A stretch of 64,000 bases of DNA from an uncultured Candidatus Saccharibacteria bacterium. Its GTDB lineage: Bacteria; Patescibacteriota; Saccharimonadia; Saccharimonadales; Saccharimonadaceae. The position numbers and the translations under genes are program-made. Shown here one piece after another: positions 10,601-16,881 of the stretch (position 1 is the stretch's first letter; each line of letters opens with the position of its first letter). The DNA is taken from positions 1 through 64,000 of the forward strand of contig CALHTM010000002.1 in NCBI GenBank assembly GCA_938039975.1, written 5' to 3'. Below the pieces are notes generated by a model that was not told the DNA's origin, searched no databases, and saw nothing but the letters and a program-made list of their open reading frames with translations.

Positions 10601-10690
10601 ATAGACCATAAACACAGCAAAAGACCCTAGCCCGATCACCAAAGCTATTGCAAACAATGTTACAAGAGTGCCTATCCCGCCGCCAGACAC
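7673..10690 (-). CDS. Membrane-anchored VirD4/TraD-like DNA-transfer ATPase
   Basis: A 1005-residue protein. One N-terminal membrane helix (about 8-29) is followed by a soluble region (30-400) and a RecA/HerA-type motor with Walker A GQTGVGKS (about 423-430) and Walker B LYVDEFQNFA (about 672-681). The last 200 residues are low-complexity Pro/Gln/Ser/Asn. This architecture matches the type IV secretion coupling-protein/TraM-recognition ATPases, which bind and push DNA or DNA-protein cargo through a membrane channel. No relaxase or other mating-pair genes are in the window, so it may serve DNA uptake or a chromosomal secretion system. Probably co-transcribed with 10694-11122. Confidence 0.75.
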   Translation of the reverse strand: MSGGGIGTLVTLFAIALVIGLGSFAVFMVYRNTLREAKNYERGLKMVPILIHLPPASDDIVSDGRDKRDLTEEVLSQAQVMYNIISSTATKGFKSKIYGQRHLSFEIVARDGLVFYYAVVPTVLTEVVRQAIAAAYPSARLEEVSEHTVFSKVGKMSGTIGGEFTLRKNFAYPIATYMESKRDASRALLNALSAATREDGIGIQILIRPANERWAKSAVSVSEKIIEDKDKKKTGLSVFFSPSEIMESLWKPPESDDKKPEDKKPLNSVEQATVDAIQEKTRYPGYEVLIRAVVSSNTAARSQVILKNIVAAFALFDSPTFNGFKFTLAKNIEELTSSYIFRFFPQQVNKNILNSVELATIFHLPDQNSIPSSQVKRQMSKQVDGPTQVMETGLLLGYNEFRGVKKPIRLSDKDRRRHIHIIGQTGVGKSVLQENLAYQDMLDGRGFALVDPHGDLAEHLLEKVPKERVEDIIYFNPSDMDNPIGLNMFEFDHPDQKDFLVQEAIGMLYGLYDPGHTGIVGPRLEHIFRNCALLLMSDPAGGTFVDIPKLLVDDSFRNNKLKYVTDQQVLDFWTKEFPASQRSSEAGEVISWVIAKFGPFISNDAMRNIIGQTKSGFDFQDIMNNNKILLVNLSKGKLGDLNSKLLGIVFVMKFQAAAMARAKIPEDERKDFTLYVDEFQNFATDSFETILSEARKYRLSLVLANQFMTQLKEELREAILGNVGTTITGRIGITDAEIMVKRYTPVFDAEDLTKLPNFESVCVAQIEGVPSAPFSMAWIPPMGHQNAQLGDALRRLSAAKYGHPRAQVEREIAARTSMNQSSGNNKQLKNTAGAAANTPNKIAPSSSSSFLDEWLAKRKQVTGRNSTTPRPVSSPLPANAKPPMSSTGNVAAAGPAQSQDYTDAYSRASSSTLPAQSQLQQIPQQPSRNNPINLTQSQLGAVPPAVTVPPKVGESPNVNSVTQSVNLPTEPIADNGPISTPQQPASNTLNMRDSDNSGEVSIKLR

Positions 10691-10693
10691 TAC

Positions 10694-11122
10694 CTAATCC
10701 TCTACTTTCCCTATTTCGCGCCCGTAGCGTTTCCTTATATATTCTATCTGAAGCTTGCCGATCTCAACCTCGCGACGATACGGGTCGTCTTTGGTCTCTG
10801 CGATAATTTTCTTAGCTTTATCAACCCACTCCTTTTCAATAAGGTCATCATCATTGGCTATCAGCGCTGCGGCGTCATCAGATGTCGCAGACTGAGCAGC
10901 GCCAGGATCCACGGTTGGCTGAACTATAGGAATTGGCTGAGGTAGCACAATTTGAGGAACCGCATTAGCAACAGCCTCTGCAGAAGCAGCATTCATCACT
11001 TCTCTAGAAGTATTTTGCTTCTCAAGATTACCGCCATCTATGCCAAAAGTAGGTGTCTCGTAACTATTCTGCGGCAGCACCTCTCTCTGCACAGGAACTT
11101 GTTCTCTTATACCCGGTTCCAT
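10694..11122 (-). CDS. Hypothetical protein upstream of the DNA-transfer ATPase
   Basis: A 142-residue soluble protein of unknown function. The N-terminal 90 residues are low-complexity (Pro, Gln, Ala, Val). The C-terminal 50 residues are a charged helical region (DDDLIEKEWVDKAKKIIAET) ending in a basic patch. It is 3 nt upstream of the VirD4-like gene, so the two probably form an operon and it may be an accessory to that ATPase. A TATAAT lies 9 nt before its ATG with no Shine-Dalgarno, suggesting a very short or absent leader. Confidence 0.65.
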   Translation of the reverse strand: MEPGIREQVPVQREVLPQNSYETPTFGIDGGNLEKQNTSREVMNAASAEAVANAVPQIVLPQPIPIVQPTVDPGAAQSATSDDAAALIANDDDLIEKEWVDKAKKIIAETKDDPYRREVEIGKLQIEYIRKRYGREIGKVED

Positions 11123-11172
11123 ATTAAGTAAATTATACCATATGCGTTTACAATTTTTCTAGGCCTCAATCC

Positions 11173-11553
11173 TCACTTCACACGCTTCTGATGCCGAACA
11201 TACAAAAGAGCCAACAATACAAAGAGCGTAATTAATACATATGTACCTGCTTGAATTTGTCCTATTGATTGCACAGCAATAATCACAGTCGGCGCCAACG
11301 CTAACACTGCACCATACATTAAGATATACATGTCATCAGCACTCCGCTTAGACGGCTCAGATTTATGCTTACTCACAATCTTGTTTATAAATAGAAGCAA
11401 GAGAGTCAATGTACAAGTAAGAAATATATATATTAATACAAACACAACGACTACAATAGCCGGACCAACTTTGGACGGCGCGGTCGTCTGCGTTATCGCT
11501 AGCAACACCACTAACGACAAAAACATCAAAAATGCAATTAAGCGTTTATACAT
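11173..11553 (-). CDS. Hypothetical four-helix membrane protein
   Basis: A 126-residue protein that is mostly hydrophobic, with four predicted membrane helices (about 6-24, 31-54, 75-93, 100-118) and a basic loop KHKSEPSKRS between helices 2 and 3. I do not recognise the family. It lies 50 nt upstream of 10694-11122 and directly downstream of the structured RNA at 11570-11920. That RNA may therefore be its 5' leader. No clear Shine-Dalgarno is visible before the start. Confidence 0.6.
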   Translation of the reverse strand: MYKRLIAFLMFLSLVVLLAITQTTAPSKVGPAIVVVVFVLIYIFLTCTLTLLLLFINKIVSKHKSEPSKRSADDMYILMYGAVLALAPTVIIAVQSIGQIQAGTYVLITLFVLLALLYVRHQKRVK

Positions 11554-11569
11554 GATTTAAATAATAACA

Positions 11570-11920
11570 CCTAGGAGGCAAAAGCAGCGTCGCAATATAA
11601 CGAAGCACCTTTGTAAACAACTATTAGGGTCGCTGCAACAACTGCTTTTTGCCCGATTGACCGCTCGCACTTAGCGAGCAAAAGACTTGCGATCGCGCGG
11701 ACCTGCACCACACACCTGATGGTCACTGACATCGCAATCTCAAGGATTAATCAGGTGTGTAATGCGCGCACATATCGCGCGCTCAACGCCTTTTGTTTAA
11801 TAGGCGGAGCTTAGGTGGAACCACAATTATTTGGCGCCACCTAGTTTCCGTCGATTATCGATTATTATGTAGGCTTATTTGGTTGGTATTGTTTTGCTTT
11901 TTTTGTTTTTCTAAAAGCTT
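11570..11920 (-). ncRNA. Unassigned structured RNA candidate (about 350 nt)
   Basis: A region rich in strong hairpins behind a near-perfect promoter. On the minus strand, in order: TAGGTGG/CCACCTA (11812-11844 area), GCGCGC/GCGCGC (about 11764-11782), a 10-11 bp ACACACCTGAT/ATCAGGTGTGT stem (11709-11760), GCTCGC/GCGAGC (about 11663-11680), and an extended GGCAAAA..GCAG/CTGCTTTTGCC stem (11578-11653). No reading frame spans it, and the GC content is well above the flanking AT-rich DNA. I compared it by eye with RNase P, tmRNA, 6S, SRP and common riboswitches without a match. It could be a free RNA or a leader of the membrane protein gene at 11553. Confidence 0.5.
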
Positions 11921-11926
11921 ACTCAC

Positions 11927-11955
11927 ACTATAGCAAATCAATGATAAAAAGTCAA
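11927..11955 (-). promoter_or_regulatory. Promoter of the structured RNA
   Basis: Minus strand: -35 TTGACT (11950-11955), exactly 17 bp, -10 TATAGT (11927-11932), giving a start near 11920. One of the best promoters in the window, although no protein gene begins within 360 nt of it. Confidence 0.75.
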
Positions 11956-12538
11956 CATCTATCGTAATATAAATATTGTTATTTATACTACAGCTCACTA
12001 TTTTACTATACACACCTCTGTTATTACTGTACTGTTGCATTTTTTTCTACAGTGTAATAATTACAATGATAACAATTTCATCAAGCTACTATTAATTAAT
12101 TATTACAACAAATAGACTTTAGATCATATCGAATCTAAAAAATACAACACTATATCAGGCTCTACACTGCGAATTCAACTTATAACAAACAGCTAACTGC
12201 GATACATTTACACAAACTATTTTTCATTAAAATTCATTACACTATTTGTGTTCAAAGATCCTTTATATAATTAACGTTTATATAAAACTAAGCAAAATAT
12301 TCAGTATATTTTATGACATCCGAAATGCGACAACTATACATACAGCATGGCAAAAATTATATTAATATCATAAAAGGCTGGTGTTCACGCAATGAAAAAG
12401 TCTACTATATAATCTGTCCTGCAATGTACTGTATGTACAGCAAAACTATCCAGCAACGAACCAGAATCAGAAACAACCCAGCATGTCGATCTATGTACAC
12501 GTAACACCTACTGGGCTAATAGCGCCAATGACCGATCT
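11956..12538 (+). other. AT-rich stretch without a supported gene
   Basis: About 580 nt that are much more AT-rich than the rest of the window. Short open frames exist on both strands (for example 63 codons from 12313 on plus and 61 codons ending at 11855 on minus). They have no ribosome binding site, atypical composition and no recognisable domain. I see no convincing gene, RNA or repeat array here. It could be decayed accessory DNA or a replaced insertion site. Confidence 0.5.
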
Positions 12539-12781
12539 CTAGTCGTCAAACTTCGTCTGCCAAAAAACAGTCACCGCCAGTTTCAGTATCGCCTTCCAGA
12601 ACTTGTCTATGAGCCGGAAGAGCTTGGCCTGAGCCTCCTTAGCTAATCGCTAACATTTGGGCGCAATAAGCCTAGAATTATTTTTTATCTTGCCGACGCC
12701 ACATTTATACTGCCAGCACCAACTTAAGGCACGGATTTCCTTGCCTCCGCATTCCTTACACGTTAGATCTCCCTGCACCAT
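12539..12781 (-). pseudogene. Small zinc-ribbon protein gene interrupted by an in-frame TAG
   Basis: An ATG at 12781 opens a 43-codon frame with a clear zinc-ribbon pattern (TCKECGGKEIRAL, then CWQYKCG, ending APKC). It meets a TAG at 12652-12650. The same frame then continues for 36 sense codons with natural-looking protein (KEAQAKLFRLIDKFWKAILK, a basic amphipathic helix) to a TAG at 12541-12539. The total is 79 residues plus the internal stop. TAG is a normal stop elsewhere here, so a decayed gene is most likely; readthrough is possible. GC content is higher than the AT-rich flank. No good Shine-Dalgarno or -10 hexamer precedes the start. Confidence 0.5.
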
Positions 12782-12790
12782 ACGATAAAA

Positions 12791-12827
12791 TTTCTGGTGA
12801 TAATTCTGTTAAGCCATTCACCAGAAA
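12791..12827. repeat. 10-bp perfect inverted repeat upstream of the zinc-ribbon remnant
   Basis: TTTCTGGTGA (12791-12800) and TCACCAGAAA (12818-12827) form a perfect 10-bp stem with a 17-nt loop, ending 9 bp before the ATG at 12781. It could be an operator, an RNA hairpin, or the end of a lost element. There is no U-run, so it is not a standard terminator. Confidence 0.5.
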
Positions 12828-12989
12828 CAGCCCTTTCTAAATTTAGTCGTTAGTTGCTAACCGATATTTTATAGAATTACAAATCGACATATCTAGCGTA
12901 TCGTTTCAAGGTATAAAACACATTTATTTACTCCAATTATCCCGTTATCTAGTGTGGTATTTTTTACCTAGCAATCTTGCTAAAAAACA

Positions 12990-13018
12990 TTGACACAAGC
13001 AGATTTTCACATTACTAT
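12990..13018 (+). promoter_or_regulatory. Promoter of a small RNA candidate
   Basis: Plus strand: -35 TTGACA (12990-12995, consensus), 17-bp spacer, -10 TACTAT (13013-13018). Transcription should start near 13025. A strong terminator follows only 100 nt later. Confidence 0.8.
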
Positions 13019-13024
13019 AGAGAT

Positions 13025-13125
13025 AGTTCCTGAATAAAAAAATTATACAGGAACCAGAAATAAACACTTCAGAAAACTCCACAACCATTAGAATGACTAC
13101 TACTCGCAGGTAGTCATTCTTTTTT
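13025..13125 (+). ncRNA. Small RNA candidate (about 100 nt)
   Basis: The unit consists of a consensus promoter, about 65 nt of body and a strong intrinsic terminator. The body has a hairpin GTTCCTG/CAGGAAC around an A/U-rich 15-nt loop (about 13026-13054), then a single-stranded A/C-rich stretch. The terminator stem is GAATGACTAC/GTAGTCATTC followed by six T (13091-13125). The only reading frame is a six-codon ATG frame inside the terminator stem. It is convergent with tmRNA. The family is not recognised. Confidence 0.65.
13091..13125 (+). terminator. Intrinsic terminator of the small RNA
   Basis: A perfect 10-bp stem (13091-13100 with 13110-13119), 9-nt loop, and TTTTTT at 13120-13125. Confidence 0.85.
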
Positions 13126-13137
13126 ATCGCATAAAAT

Positions 13138-13160
13138 CAAAAAGAGCCCGAAAGGCTCTA
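13138..13160 (-). terminator. Terminator of tmRNA
   Basis: On the minus strand, AGAGCC/GGCTCT with a five-base loop, followed by TTTTT, about 13 nt after the tmRNA CCA end. Confidence 0.8.
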
Positions 13161-13172
13161 CAACAAACGATG

Positions 13173-13568
13173 TGGTGGAGCTGCCGGGTACTGCCCCCGG
13201 GTCCGCAGAGTAACCTGTTGTTTGTCTACGCACATAGTCTAACTCGTTAAATAATCGCTTATCCGCTCAAAGCTAGACAAACATACGAACTAGCGATCTG
13301 CTTAAAATCTTAATTAATGATATAGCAGAAATATCAATTAACCGATCTTGCTAGATATGACACACCTAGCCTATAGCAAGAATCTAGGCGGATGCGGCTG
13401 CCAGTAATATTACGCAGCTAGCGCAAAGGCTGTCTGCCGTGGCATCAATGATGCAACAAACGCCTTCGCTTTGTTTGCAAAGTTTGCAACTATTAATTCT
13501 GATAACGTCAGAAGTCGGTACGCAAAACAACCTGTTAAATTCTCTACGTCGAACGCTATATCAGCCCC
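13173..13568 (-). ncRNA. ssrA: tmRNA (transfer-messenger RNA)
   Basis: Rescues stalled ribosomes by acting as tRNA-Ala and as a short mRNA that adds a degradation tag. The 5' end GGGGCTGA (13568-13561) pairs with the 3' end CAGCTCC-ACCA (to 13173), including the usual G-U pair. A T-arm-like GGACCCGGGGGCAGTACCC precedes the 3' end. The tag frame starts at GCA (13487) and stops at TAA (13412-13410). The peptide begins ANFANKAKAF and ends QTAFALAA, 25 residues against about 10 in E. coli. Its ALAA end fits ClpXP-type recognition. Confidence 0.95.
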
Positions 13569-13582
13569 ACGTTACTCTTGAT

Positions 13583-13591
13583 ATTATATCA
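13583..13591 (-). promoter_or_regulatory. tmRNA promoter (extended -10)
   Basis: Minus strand TGATATAAT: a consensus -10 with the upstream TG of an extended -10, and no good -35. It starts transcription about 8 nt before the mature 5' end. Confidence 0.65.
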
Positions 13592-13633
13592 CTTATTTAC
13601 ATCATCCGTATAGTATGATTAACTTTTAACTAT

Positions 13634-15154
13634 ATGGTCATGGCATCAACCGCTAAAATCCTTACGGTTTCACCCGTTGGATACGATGGTAGTATCGTAG
13701 AAGTAGAAAGTGACATATCAAATGGGTTGCCTAGTATACGCATAGTTGGTCTCGGTAATAAATCAATCGACGAATCTAAAGAACGAGTCCGCAGCGCCAT
13801 CGTCAATTCTGGCCTAGAATACCCAACTAAACGTATCACCATCAACCTTGCGCCTGCCGAAATTCCAAAGGAGGGTACACATTATGATCTACCTATAGCC
13901 TTGTCTATCTTGTTATCAGCCGGACAACTCCGCGAACAGGATATTGCAAATTCTATATTCGCTGGCGAGCTAGCGCTCAACGGAGACATCCGCCCCACTA
14001 GCGGCGCTATCAATATCGCCGAAACCGCAAAAAAATCTGGTATTAATACTATATACTTACCTTCTAATAACGCTAATCAAGCGTCTCTCGTAGGCGGCAT
14101 AAATATCATACCTGTAGATAATATCAAGCAGCTTTACCTACATTTAAAGAAAGAAAAAATCATCACCAAGGATGCTGTTTGTCCGCACATTTATTCAGAA
14201 GAAAGCGAGCCCAACAAACAAACCCTGCTCGATGAAGTGGCTGGTCAAGAACAAGCAAAACGCGCCCTCATAATCGCAGCGGCAGGACATCATAATATAT
14301 TGTTATCCGGACCTCCGGGAGCCGGAAAATCAATGCTAGCAAAAACCCTACCTAACCTACTACCTCCGCTCTCGCCTGAAGAAATGTTAGCGGCCACAAA
14401 AATATACAGCATAGAGGGTTCCTCGACAGAATCTATTATCCGTCAGCGTCCGTTTCGTTCCCCGCACCACACAGCCAGCCAGACATCGCTTATCGGCGGC
14501 GGATCAAGCCCGAAACCTGGCGAAATTAGCCTAGCGCACCTAGGAGTACTTTACTTAGATGAAATACCTGAGTTCTCGCATTCTTCTATTGAAGCCCTGA
14601 GACAACCCCTGGAAGACAAGAAAGTTACTGTTACCAGATCGCGTATGCGCGCCACCTACCCTGCTAACTTTATGCTGGTTGCTACCATGAACCCTTGTCC
14701 TTGCGGGTATTTTGGCGATCAAACCAAGGAATGCTCCTGCACTCCAGCGCAAATAGCAAATTATCAACGCAAGCTATCGGGTCCGCTTATGGATAGAATT
14801 GATTTAGTCGTACACGTCTCGCGCGTACCGAACAGTACATTGTCTTCGTATAATTCGTTGTCTTGTAAACAACATAAAACAGCAGTAAACTTGATTCAGA
14901 GCGCCCTCAGTATCCAATCGATAAGATACAATTGTAGCGATAAATACAACAGTAACTTAACAAATAGAGAAATAAATACGTTTGCTAAACTTGATGAGAA
15001 ATCAAAAAATATGTTGTCGCAGGCTTCAGATAAACTGAGCTTGAGCCCACGCAGCTATTTCAAAATCATCCGTGTCGCCCGCACTATTGCAGATCTAGAC
15101 AATAGCGCCAAAATACAAGCTGCACATATCGCAGAAGCTCTCCAATACCGATAA
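13634..15154 (+). CDS. comM: YifB/ComM family AAA+ Mg-chelatase-like ATPase
   Basis: A 506-residue member of the ComM family, a hexameric helicase that extends heteroduplex during natural transformation. The N-terminal domain carries VEVESDISNGLPSIRIVGLG. The AAA+ domain has Walker A SGPPGAGKSM (about residue 222), FRSPHHTASQTSLIGGG, Walker B LYLDEIPEFS and NPCPCGYFGD, the family's Cys-containing sensor region. The C-terminal magnesium-chelatase domain ends LSPRSYFKIIRVARTIADL. Together with the pilus genes it suggests competence. The start could instead be the second ATG at 13640; neither has a Shine-Dalgarno. Confidence 0.92.
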   Translation: MVMASTAKILTVSPVGYDGSIVEVESDISNGLPSIRIVGLGNKSIDESKERVRSAIVNSGLEYPTKRITINLAPAEIPKEGTHYDLPIALSILLSAGQLREQDIANSIFAGELALNGDIRPTSGAINIAETAKKSGINTIYLPSNNANQASLVGGINIIPVDNIKQLYLHLKKEKIITKDAVCPHIYSEESEPNKQTLLDEVAGQEQAKRALIIAAAGHHNILLSGPPGAGKSMLAKTLPNLLPPLSPEEMLAATKIYSIEGSSTESIIRQRPFRSPHHTASQTSLIGGGSSPKPGEISLAHLGVLYLDEIPEFSHSSIEALRQPLEDKKVTVTRSRMRATYPANFMLVATMNPCPCGYFGDQTKECSCTPAQIANYQRKLSGPLMDRIDLVVHVSRVPNSTLSSYNSLSCKQHKTAVNLIQSALSIQSIRYNCSDKYNSNLTNREINTFAKLDEKSKNMLSQASDKLSLSPRSYFKIIRVARTIADLDNSAKIQAAHIAEALQYR

Positions 15155-15176
15155 CGAGCTTGATTTATTATCGGTA
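15146..15176 (+). terminator. Hairpin overlapping the comM stop codon
   Basis: TACCGATAA (15146-15154, including the stop) and TTATCGGTA (15168-15176) form a perfect 9-bp stem with a 13-nt loop, followed by ATTTGTT. It is a possible weak terminator between comM and infC. Confidence 0.45.
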
Positions 15177-15238
15177 ATTTGTTACCATGTACAGCGAGTA
15201 TAGACTCAGTAAAACAACTGTTCTAAAGGAGAACTACG

Positions 15239-15745
15239 ATTAATAATTCAACTCGCATAAATAACGCTATCCGCAGCAATGAGCTTCGCGTGATCGGGGC
15301 TGACGGTAAGCAGCTTGGCGTTATGTCTTTAAGAGAAGCTCTAGATATTGCACAAAAAGCAGGCGTTGATTTAGTAGAAATATCGCCTAAAGCTAACCCT
15401 CCTGTAGCTAAGATTGTTGATTGGGGAAAATATCAATATCAGAAGATGAAGGAGCAGCAAAAAGTACGGCGCAATAATAAAGCCAACGAGCTAAAGCAAA
15501 TGCGATTTGGTTTGAAAATCGGTAGTAACGATCTAGAGATCAAGCTGCGCAAAATACGCGCTTTCTTGTCGGACGGACATAAAGTAAAAATCCTTATTTT
15601 CTTCCGCGGTCGAGAAATAGCCCATAAAAACTTAGGTTATGACTTGATAGACAAGATGATGGAACAGCTAAAAGACGAAGCTACGCTCGAGCAAAAACCA
15701 ACGATGGCCGGGAGAAATCTCAGCATAGTAATAAGGAGTAAATAA
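15239..15745 (+). CDS. infC: Translation initiation factor IF-3, AUU start codon
   Basis: A 168-residue IF-3, which keeps ribosomal subunits apart and checks the start codon. The frame is open upstream of the first GTG (15290). It reaches the true IF-3 N-terminus (NNSTRINNAIRSNELRV) with ATT at 15239 as the first codon, 8 nt after an AAAGGAG Shine-Dalgarno. AUU is the classical IF-3 start that allows self-repression, because IF-3 rejects AUU. The N domain (LREALDIAQKAGVDLVEISP) and C domain (KIRAFLSDGHKVKILIFFRGRE) are complete. First gene of infC-rpmI-rplT. Confidence 0.95.
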   Translation: MNNSTRINNAIRSNELRVIGADGKQLGVMSLREALDIAQKAGVDLVEISPKANPPVAKIVDWGKYQYQKMKEQQKVRRNNKANELKQMRFGLKIGSNDLEIKLRKIRAFLSDGHKVKILIFFRGREIAHKNLGYDLIDKMMEQLKDEATLEQKPTMAGRNLSIVIRSK

Positions 15746-15939
15746 TGCCAAAAATGAAGACCCACAAGGGCACTGCTAAGCGCATCAAGCTAACCAGTAC
15801 CGGCAAACTTACCCGTCGCCGCGCATTCGGGAACCACATGCTATCCAAAAAAAGCAAGTCGCGCAAGCGAAATATTAATACCAGCGCTATTATTAAAGGC
15901 GGCATAGCAAAAAACGTTAAGCGAGCATTGGGAGTCTAA
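15745..15939 (+). CDS. rpmI: Ribosomal protein bL35
   Basis: A 64-residue basic protein of the large subunit with the family start MPKMKTHKGTAKRIKLTSTG and a GNHMLSKKSKSRKR core. The start overlaps the infC stop by one base (TAATG), and AAGGAG lies just upstream, so it is translationally coupled. Usual middle gene of the IF-3 operon. Confidence 0.96.
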   Translation: MPKMKTHKGTAKRIKLTSTGKLTRRRAFGNHMLSKKSKSRKRNINTSAIIKGGIAKNVKRALGV

Positions 15940-15942
15940 TAT

Positions 15943-16290
15943 ATGCGAGTCAAACGAGGAGTCGCCGCTTCGGCGAAACATAAGAAGACCTTAAAATTAG
16001 CCAAGGGGATGCAGCATAACCGTACCCGCAGCTTTCGCTTAGCTAAGCAGGCCGTGATTCGCGCCTTGCAGTACGCATATCGCGACCGCCGCAACAAAAA
16101 GCGCGATTTGCGCAGCCTGTGGATTACTCGTATCAATGCAGCTGCCCGCCAAAACGGCACAACCTACGGTAAATTGATAGCAGGTCTTCGCGCGACCAAC
16201 ATTGAAATCAACCGTAAGGTCCTCGCTGACCTAGCCGTCAACGAGCCGGAAGCTTTTTCTGAGATCGTCAAAGAAGCAACAAAGCAATAA
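15943..16290 (+). CDS. rplT: Ribosomal protein bL20
   Basis: The 115-residue large-subunit assembly protein. The N-terminal basic helix (RVKRGVAASAKHKKTLKLAK) and the C-terminal globular domain (SLWITRINAAARQNG, TYGKLIAGL) are both present. It begins 3 nt after rpmI. In other bacteria L20 represses this operon; I cannot identify an operator here. A strong terminator follows. Confidence 0.97.
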   Translation: MRVKRGVAASAKHKKTLKLAKGMQHNRTRSFRLAKQAVIRALQYAYRDRRNKKRDLRSLWITRINAAARQNGTTYGKLIAGLRATNIEINRKVLADLAVNEPEAFSEIVKEATKQ

Positions 16291-16326
16291 AAATTCTTCT
16301 TCTACTTAGAATTAAGCCTAATAAAA

Positions 16327-16369
16327 CCTAATAAAAGACCGCGAGATCAACTAGCGGTCTTTTATTAGG
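16327..16369. terminator. Bidirectional terminator between rplT and rnpB
   Basis: A 16-bp perfect inverted repeat: CCTAATAAAAGACCGC (16327-16342) and GCGGTCTTTTATTAGG (16354-16369). U-runs occur on both strands. Its right arm overlaps the last bases of the RNase P RNA helix P1. Confidence 0.85.
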
Positions 16370-16721
16370 CTATCTATAAGCCGGGTTCTGTTATTGGTAA
16401 TCATCTATCTAGACTGTACATTGCTGCACAGTTCAAGCGGATGCTAGTATTATCAAGCGAACAACTTATACGATAATACACCTTGCAGCTGGCAGGGTTT
16501 ACCCTCCTTCTATGTCACCATAGTCGGCTACGGTCTCTTACACCGCTCTTTTCACCCTTACTATCAGTCATCGTACATTAAGCAGATTTGAGATAGCGGT
16601 ATCGTTTCTGTGGCACTTTCCCTAGAGTTACCTCTGGTCGCCGTTAGCGACTGCCATGTCCTACGCTGCCCGGACTTTCCTCTTGTTCTGTAAAGAACCA
16701 GCGATTACCCGATAGCCTAGC
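16365..16721 (-). ncRNA. rnpB: RNase P RNA (bacterial type A)
   Basis: The catalytic RNA that trims tRNA 5' ends. The 5' TAGGCTATC (16719-16711) pairs with the 3' GATAGCCTA (16374-16366) to make helix P1. Conserved blocks include GAGGAAAGTCCGGGC near the 5' end (CR-I), CAGGGTAAACCCTGCC-like text in the middle, and CAGAACCCGGCTTATAG at the 3' end. The length of about 357 nt is normal. A TATAAT at 16725-16730 may drive it, or it may be read from the 6S-like RNA. Confidence 0.95.
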
Positions 16722-16734
16722 GTAATTATATCAC

Positions 16735-16875
16735 AAAAAGCCTCCAGGCTAGCGACTGATATTCCCCGCTTATTGCAAGGTGGGTTCTCTCACAATATTC
16801 CCACGAGAATACTGCTGTTGAGATCCCTATCAATGATTTGTTAGGAAAATCATATACGCTGGTGCCTAAGAGGCT
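16735..16875 (-). ncRNA. Structured RNA, possible 6S RNA
   Basis: A 141-nt unit between rnpB and the M50 protease gene. Closing stem AGCCTC (16875-16870) with GAGGCT (16744-16739), then an AGCC/GGCT hairpin with TTTTT as terminator. Inside, text such as CCCACCTTGCAATAAGCGGG and GGGAATATTGTGAGAG suggests a long irregular rod with a central bubble, as in 6S RNA, which traps sigma70 RNA polymerase. The identification is by general shape only. A TACAAT lies 6 nt before its 5' end. Confidence 0.45.
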
Positions 16876-16881
16876 AGTTAT

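Noticed and set aside
11810..11850. T-box-like GGTGGAACCAC on the plus strand
   Set aside because: It is one arm of a minus-strand hairpin; no synthetase or amino-acid gene follows on plus and no terminator fits. The minus-strand promoter decides the direction.
11855..12040. 61-codon minus-strand ORF
   Set aside because: Asn/Ile/Ser-rich random-looking product that runs across the promoter of the structured RNA.
12313..12504. 63-codon plus-strand ORF in the AT-rich gap
   Set aside because: No ribosome binding site, no suitable -10 spacing, composition follows the AT-rich background, and no domain pattern.
12413..12646. Plus-strand open frame opposite the zinc-ribbon remnant
   Set aside because: It has no start codon and its protein-like look is explained as the shadow of the better minus-strand frame.
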